Source: Candidatus Nitrosopumilus sp. (GTDB lineage Archaea; Thermoproteota; Nitrososphaeria; Nitrososphaerales; Nitrosopumilaceae). From it: 7,115 bases of DNA. Where the stretch lies: NCBI GenBank assembly GCA_016784625.1, contig JADHUF010000054.1:1-7115 (forward strand), in the 5' to 3' direction. Every line of letters begins with the position of its first letter. Position 1 is the stretch's first letter. This document shows, one piece after another, positions 4,792 through 7,115 of the stretch. Made by a program: the position numbers and the translations under genes. The notes beneath the pieces are model-generated. The model was not told the DNA's origin and searched no databases. It saw nothing but the letters and a program-made list of their open reading frames with translations.

Positions 4792-4802
4792 TTTATAGAT
4801 AA
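4792..4802 (+). promoter_or_regulatory. TATA box for the PfkB-family kinase gene
   Basis: TTTATAGATAA is centred about 25 nt before the ATG at 4819. The 10-mer TTATAGATAA recurs in the dUTPase promoter at nearly the same distance. A leaderless transcript is expected. Confidence 0.55.
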
Positions 4803-4818
4803 TTTTTGATAAAAACAC

Positions 4819-5712
4819 ATGCTAACAGTTTTTGGATCTACTGCATTAGACACTATCAGAACTCCAAAAAAAACACTAAAAAATGTACTAGGTGGTGCGG
4901 CAACATTTGCAGCGATTTCAGCAAGTTTTTTCACAAAACCAGGATTAATTGCAGTAGTTGGAAGTGACTTTCCAAAAAAATATCACACGGTATTAAAAAA
5001 TCATCTTGATCTAAAAGGACTAACAATTCTTGATGGAAAGACCTTCAGATATGACGGCAAATATGATGCAACCATGAGTGTTAGAGAAACGCTCAAAACA
5101 GAACTAAATGTATTAGGAGAATTCAAACCAACTGTTCCAGATGTCTATAAAAAATCTGAATTTGTATATTTAGCAAATAATGATCCTGAACAAAATGCAA
5201 AAATTATCAAAGAATTTGATAATGTCAAATTTTCAATGTGTGATACAATAGAGTTTTGGATTGCAACAAAACGTAATGCGGTAATTAAAATGATAAAATC
5301 AGTTGATGCGGTAGTCATTAATGATGAGGAGGCAAAACTACTCACAAAAGAAGACAATTTGATCAAGTGTGCAAAGAAAATGATGGGGTGGGGTGTAAAT
5401 TATGTTGTAATTAAGAAAGGAGAACATGGTGCATTACTATTTCATGAAGATGTGATTTTTCCATCAGTAGGATTTTCACTAGAATCAGTTGTAGATCCAA
5501 CTGGCGCAGGAGATTCATTTGCAGGTGCAATGATTGGACATCTGGCTGCAAAAAATAAAACTAGTTTTTCTGAAATTAAAAAATCAATCATTTATGGAAA
5601 TGTTATGGGTTCATTTGCTGTTGAAAAATATGGACTAGCAGGATTAACATCACTAAAGAAATCAGATATTGCTAAGAGAGTAAAGCAGTATGAAAAAATG
5701 GTTTCTTTTTGA
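4819..5712 (+). CDS. PfkB/ribokinase-family sugar or nucleoside kinase
   Basis: 297 residues, the normal length for the family. It starts MLTVFGSTALDT (beta-1 with the substrate-contacting Asp 11), has the glycine pair LGGAATF at 24-30, and carries the hallmark DPTGAGDSFAG at 226-236. In that motif the GAGD forms the anion hole and Asp 232 is the catalytic base. INDEEAKLL, GE-GALLF and a conserved-looking GKTFRYDGKY segment match my memory of a distinct bacterial/archaeal PfkB subgroup (GSIALDT...GKTFRW.G.Y...DTMNFW...INDEEA). The enzyme transfers the ATP gamma-phosphate to a hydroxyl of a sugar or nucleoside in the cytoplasm. The substrate is unresolved; archaeal nucleoside kinases belong to the same superfamily. 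The neighbouring dUTPase gene with an identical promoter box leans weakly toward nucleoside metabolism. Confidence 0.9.
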   Translation: MLTVFGSTALDTIRTPKKTLKNVLGGAATFAAISASFFTKPGLIAVVGSDFPKKYHTVLKNHLDLKGLTILDGKTFRYDGKYDATMSVRETLKTELNVLGEFKPTVPDVYKKSEFVYLANNDPEQNAKIIKEFDNVKFSMCDTIEFWIATKRNAVIKMIKSVDAVVINDEEAKLLTKEDNLIKCAKKMMGWGVNYVVIKKGEHGALLFHEDVIFPSVGFSLESVVDPTGAGDSFAGAMIGHLAAKNKTSFSEIKKSIIYGNVMGSFAVEKYGLAGLTSLKKSDIAKRVKQYEKMVSF

Positions 5713-5716
5713 AGAG

Positions 5717-5726
5717 TTATAGATAA
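5717..5726 (+). promoter_or_regulatory. TATA box for the dUTPase gene
   Basis: TTATAGATAA begins 28 nt before the ATG at 5745. It is identical over 10 bp to the box ahead of the PfkB gene, which begins 26 nt before its ATG. Confidence 0.5.
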
Positions 5727-5729
5727 GAA

Positions 5730-5737
5730 TTTTTTTT
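5730..5737 (+). terminator. T8 tract, probable terminator of the PfkB gene
   Basis: Eight T residues lie 18-25 nt after the PfkB stop codon. Oligo-T tracts are the archaeal intrinsic terminator. The tract sits between the TATA box and the predicted start of the dUTPase transcript, so it would stop upstream read-through without affecting dUTPase expression. Confidence 0.45.
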
Positions 5738-5744
5738 ATTAATC

Positions 5745-6077
5745 ATGGAAGATAAACTGGATTCAATTTTTTCAATGCAAAGAGGTCTAACAAACATGAT
5801 GAATCTTGACAGATACCCAAAAGATACTGAAAATAAAGTATCTGCATTGTGTACTGCAATAATGCATGAAGCAGTTGAACTACAACGAACTACAAACTGG
5901 AAGTGGTGGAAAACCCCAACTGCATTTGATGAAGCAGAAGCGAGAGAAGAGTTGATAGACATTTGGCACTTTGTTGTTCAAGCATCATTAGAACTCAACC
6001 TCACACCGGATGATATTTTAGAAGAATATGAGAGAAAAAATGAGATTAACAGACAACGACAAAAAGATGGTTACTAG
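5745..6077 (+). CDS. Dimeric (all-alpha) dUTP diphosphatase, MazG-like superfamily
   Basis: 110 residues. It hydrolyses dUTP (and probably dUDP) to dUMP and pyrophosphate or phosphate, keeping uracil out of DNA and supplying dUMP for thymidylate synthesis. The start LDSIFSMQRGL is typical of the dUTPase_2 family. Metal-binding acidic motifs are intact: E42-x-x-E45 in MHEAVEL and E69-x-x-D72 in EELIDIWHF. NWKWWK (51-56) is the characteristic tryptophan-rich substrate segment. The end, KNEINRQRQKDGY, matches the family's K-N-x-x-N-x-x-R-Q-x-x-GY nucleotide-contact motif. It is shorter than the bacteriophage and trypanosome enzymes but keeps every motif. MazG-like activity on another dNTP is the main alternative. 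The gene has its own promoter. Confidence 0.9.
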   Translation: MEDKLDSIFSMQRGLTNMMNLDRYPKDTENKVSALCTAIMHEAVELQRTTNWKWWKTPTAFDEAEAREELIDIWHFVVQASLELNLTPDDILEEYERKNEINRQRQKDGY

Positions 6078-6105
6078 TTTGGTCATATAATATGATTGAA
6101 ATAAT

Positions 6106-6112
6106 TTTATAG
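6106..6112 (+). promoter_or_regulatory. TATA-like box for the four-TM protein gene
   Basis: TTTATAG is centred about 27 nt before the TTG at 6136. This fits a leaderless transcript and supports TTG as the start over the ATG at 6131, whose frame stops after two codons. Confidence 0.45.
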
Positions 6113-6135
6113 TAGGTCCATTAAAAATCGATGAA

Positions 6136-6711
6136 TTGAAAGTAAGACACTTACAAGAAGATGATAAACAGTACAAAGTTTTTCTGTACATATTTTATGC
6201 TGCTTCTGTAATGATGGTATCTATCCTAATTTATGGAGTAGTCATGATGGTTGGAGAGTGGCAAGAAAATGGCACATACGTAATGGGTGAAATTTTAGTC
6301 AACACACATGTTCCATTTGAAAACTTTGCAAATCTAACTACATGGTTGTCATTTGCATGCATAATTGCATGGTATTGTGTTTCTAGAATTGGATGGAAAC
6401 GAACAGTTGGAGTAGTATCATACAGAATGGCACTATTACAATTAATGTTGTTAGGCTTTGCAGTAATTTGTCTATACGAAGTTTTGTGGAGTTTCACCGT
6501 ACTAAATGCAGAGATTACATCACAAATGGTGATTGATGGAACAACTCCTGATATTGATAGATTAATTGTAGACTATCCAGATCCAGAAAGACCATGGAAT
6601 CTAATATTTGCAACGAAGATTTGGCTTGTTGGTTTTATAATTAGTGCTCATGCATTCTATCTAAGCAAAAAACCAAGAAAGTCTATAGAAGAGTTAAACC
6701 CTGAAGATTGA
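6136..6711 (+). CDS. Four-TM integral membrane protein of unknown function
   Basis: 191 residues from TTG at 6136. Hydrophobic segments lie at about 16-39, 67-84, 95-120 and 155-176, predicting four helices with both ends probably cytoplasmic. The basic loop between TM2 and TM3 (SRIGWKRT) and the positive C-terminal SKKPRKS fit a cytoplasmic side. The loops between TM1-TM2 and TM3-TM4 are longer and acidic/aromatic (EWQENGTYVMGEILVNTHVP; DYPDPERPWN) and would face outward. No transporter, redox or protease signature is evident; a His at 58 and one in TM4 (AHAF) are the only possible metal ligands. It is an uncharacterised type of archaeal membrane protein to me. No ATG is in frame near the start. 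Confidence 0.75.
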   Translation: MKVRHLQEDDKQYKVFLYIFYAASVMMVSILIYGVVMMVGEWQENGTYVMGEILVNTHVPFENFANLTTWLSFACIIAWYCVSRIGWKRTVGVVSYRMALLQLMLLGFAVICLYEVLWSFTVLNAEITSQMVIDGTTPDIDRLIVDYPDPERPWNLIFATKIWLVGFIISAHAFYLSKKPRKSIEELNPED

Positions 6712-6736
6712 GCTAGTAACAAAAATTGAAGATTAG

Positions 6737-6743
6737 TTATATT
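6737..6743 (+). promoter_or_regulatory. TATA-like box for the partial membrane-protein gene
   Basis: TTATATT is centred about 28 nt before the ATG at 6768, fitting a near-leaderless transcript. Confidence 0.4.
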
Positions 6744-6767
6744 CTCTTGATTTAGATATCCAGTCTG

Positions 6768-7115
6768 ATGTTTTCTGAAAGTAGTGAGAGAAAATATTCT
6801 TATTTTTTAATTGCCGTCATTGGTTGTATTATAATTTTATCAATTCCATTAATTTATGGTCACTTTTTTCATTCAGGAGATTTGTTTCATATTGCTATCC
6901 ACGAATCTGGTTTTGTTTTAGCAAGTTTTTTGACTGTAATGACAATAATCTCTTACAAAAAAACTAGGATTACAAGAATGATATTTTCATCAGCTGCATT
7001 TGGTGTTTTAGCATTTGGACAAGCAGGGCACATGTATTCAAAAATTGGCGTTCATGCTGTAGAAGATATGTCAAGTGCTAGTGAAATTTTAGATGTTTGC
7101 ATTGTAGTTATGACC
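6768..7115 (+). CDS. Multi-TM membrane protein, 3' end cut by window edge
   Basis: The first 116 residues are visible and the frame is still open at the edge. After MFSESSERKYS come a helix (FLIAVIGCIIILSIPLIYG, about 13-31), a His-bearing loop (HFFHSGDLFHIAIHES), a second helix (about 48-65), a basic turn (YKKTRITR) and a third helix (about 75-90) followed by FGQAGHMYSKIGVHAVED. Seven histidines lie close to the membrane faces, which would suit metal or haem binding, but the family is unknown to me and the missing C-terminus may decide it. It follows the four-TM gene by 56 nt with its own TATA-like box, so the two may be functionally linked or merely adjacent. Confidence 0.65.
   Translation, partial: MFSESSERKYSYFLIAVIGCIIILSIPLIYGHFFHSGDLFHIAIHESGFVLASFLTVMTIISYKKTRITRMIFSSAAFGVLAFGQAGHMYSKIGVHAVEDMSSASEILDVCIVVMT

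Noticed and set aside
1..7115. Search for CRISPR arrays, insertion sequences and defence genes
   Set aside because: No regularly spaced repeats, transposase motifs or nuclease/toxin signatures were found on either strand.

Overview
The window looks like chromosomal DNA of a mesophilic ammonia-oxidising archaeon (Nitrososphaerota/Thaumarchaeota, Nitrosopumilus-like). This is inferred from very AT-rich, compact coding, archaeal TATA-like boxes about 25-28 nt upstream of start codons with almost no ribosome-binding sites (leaderless transcripts), frequent TTG starts, many tiny Cys-rich or membrane proteins, and the mix of BluB, cyclophilin, PfkB kinase and dimeric dUTPase. No sequence search was possible, so the taxonomic call is an inference.

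Layout, left to right. The 3' end of a BluB-type DMB synthase gene (B12 lower-ligand synthesis) is followed by tRNA-Arg(CCU) with a T-run terminator, then an NAD(P)H-dependent FMN-reductase-like flavoprotein. A convergent gene for a small secreted protein shares its stop-codon bases with the flavoprotein gene (TTAA). Next comes a 38-aa Cys-rich miniprotein (+). On the minus strand lies a two-TM small protein whose reading frame continues, after a -1 shift at an A8 run, into a 62-aa coiled-coil tail. This is the most intriguing locus in the window.

The middle part holds a small HTH protein (-), divergent from a cyclophilin gene (+). The region between them carries three perfect inverted repeats. 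The cyclophilin is followed 4 nt later by a membrane-anchored extracellular protein, so the two probably form a two-gene unit. A convergent 51-aa zinc-ribbon protein again shares stop bases with it (TTAG). It lies downstream of a 142-aa thaumarchaeal-type protein that may carry a winged-helix C-terminus.

The right part is a + strand series: PfkB-family kinase, all-alpha dimeric dUTPase, a four-TM protein of unknown role, and the start of another multi-TM protein cut by the window edge. The kinase and dUTPase genes share the same 10-bp promoter box. The themes are nucleotide housekeeping (dUTPase, possibly the kinase), flavin/B12 chemistry (BluB, FMN reductase) and envelope proteins. Nothing resembles a mobile element, CRISPR array or defence island. 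Every gap between genes is under 200 bases once the two miniproteins and the coiled-coil extension are counted.
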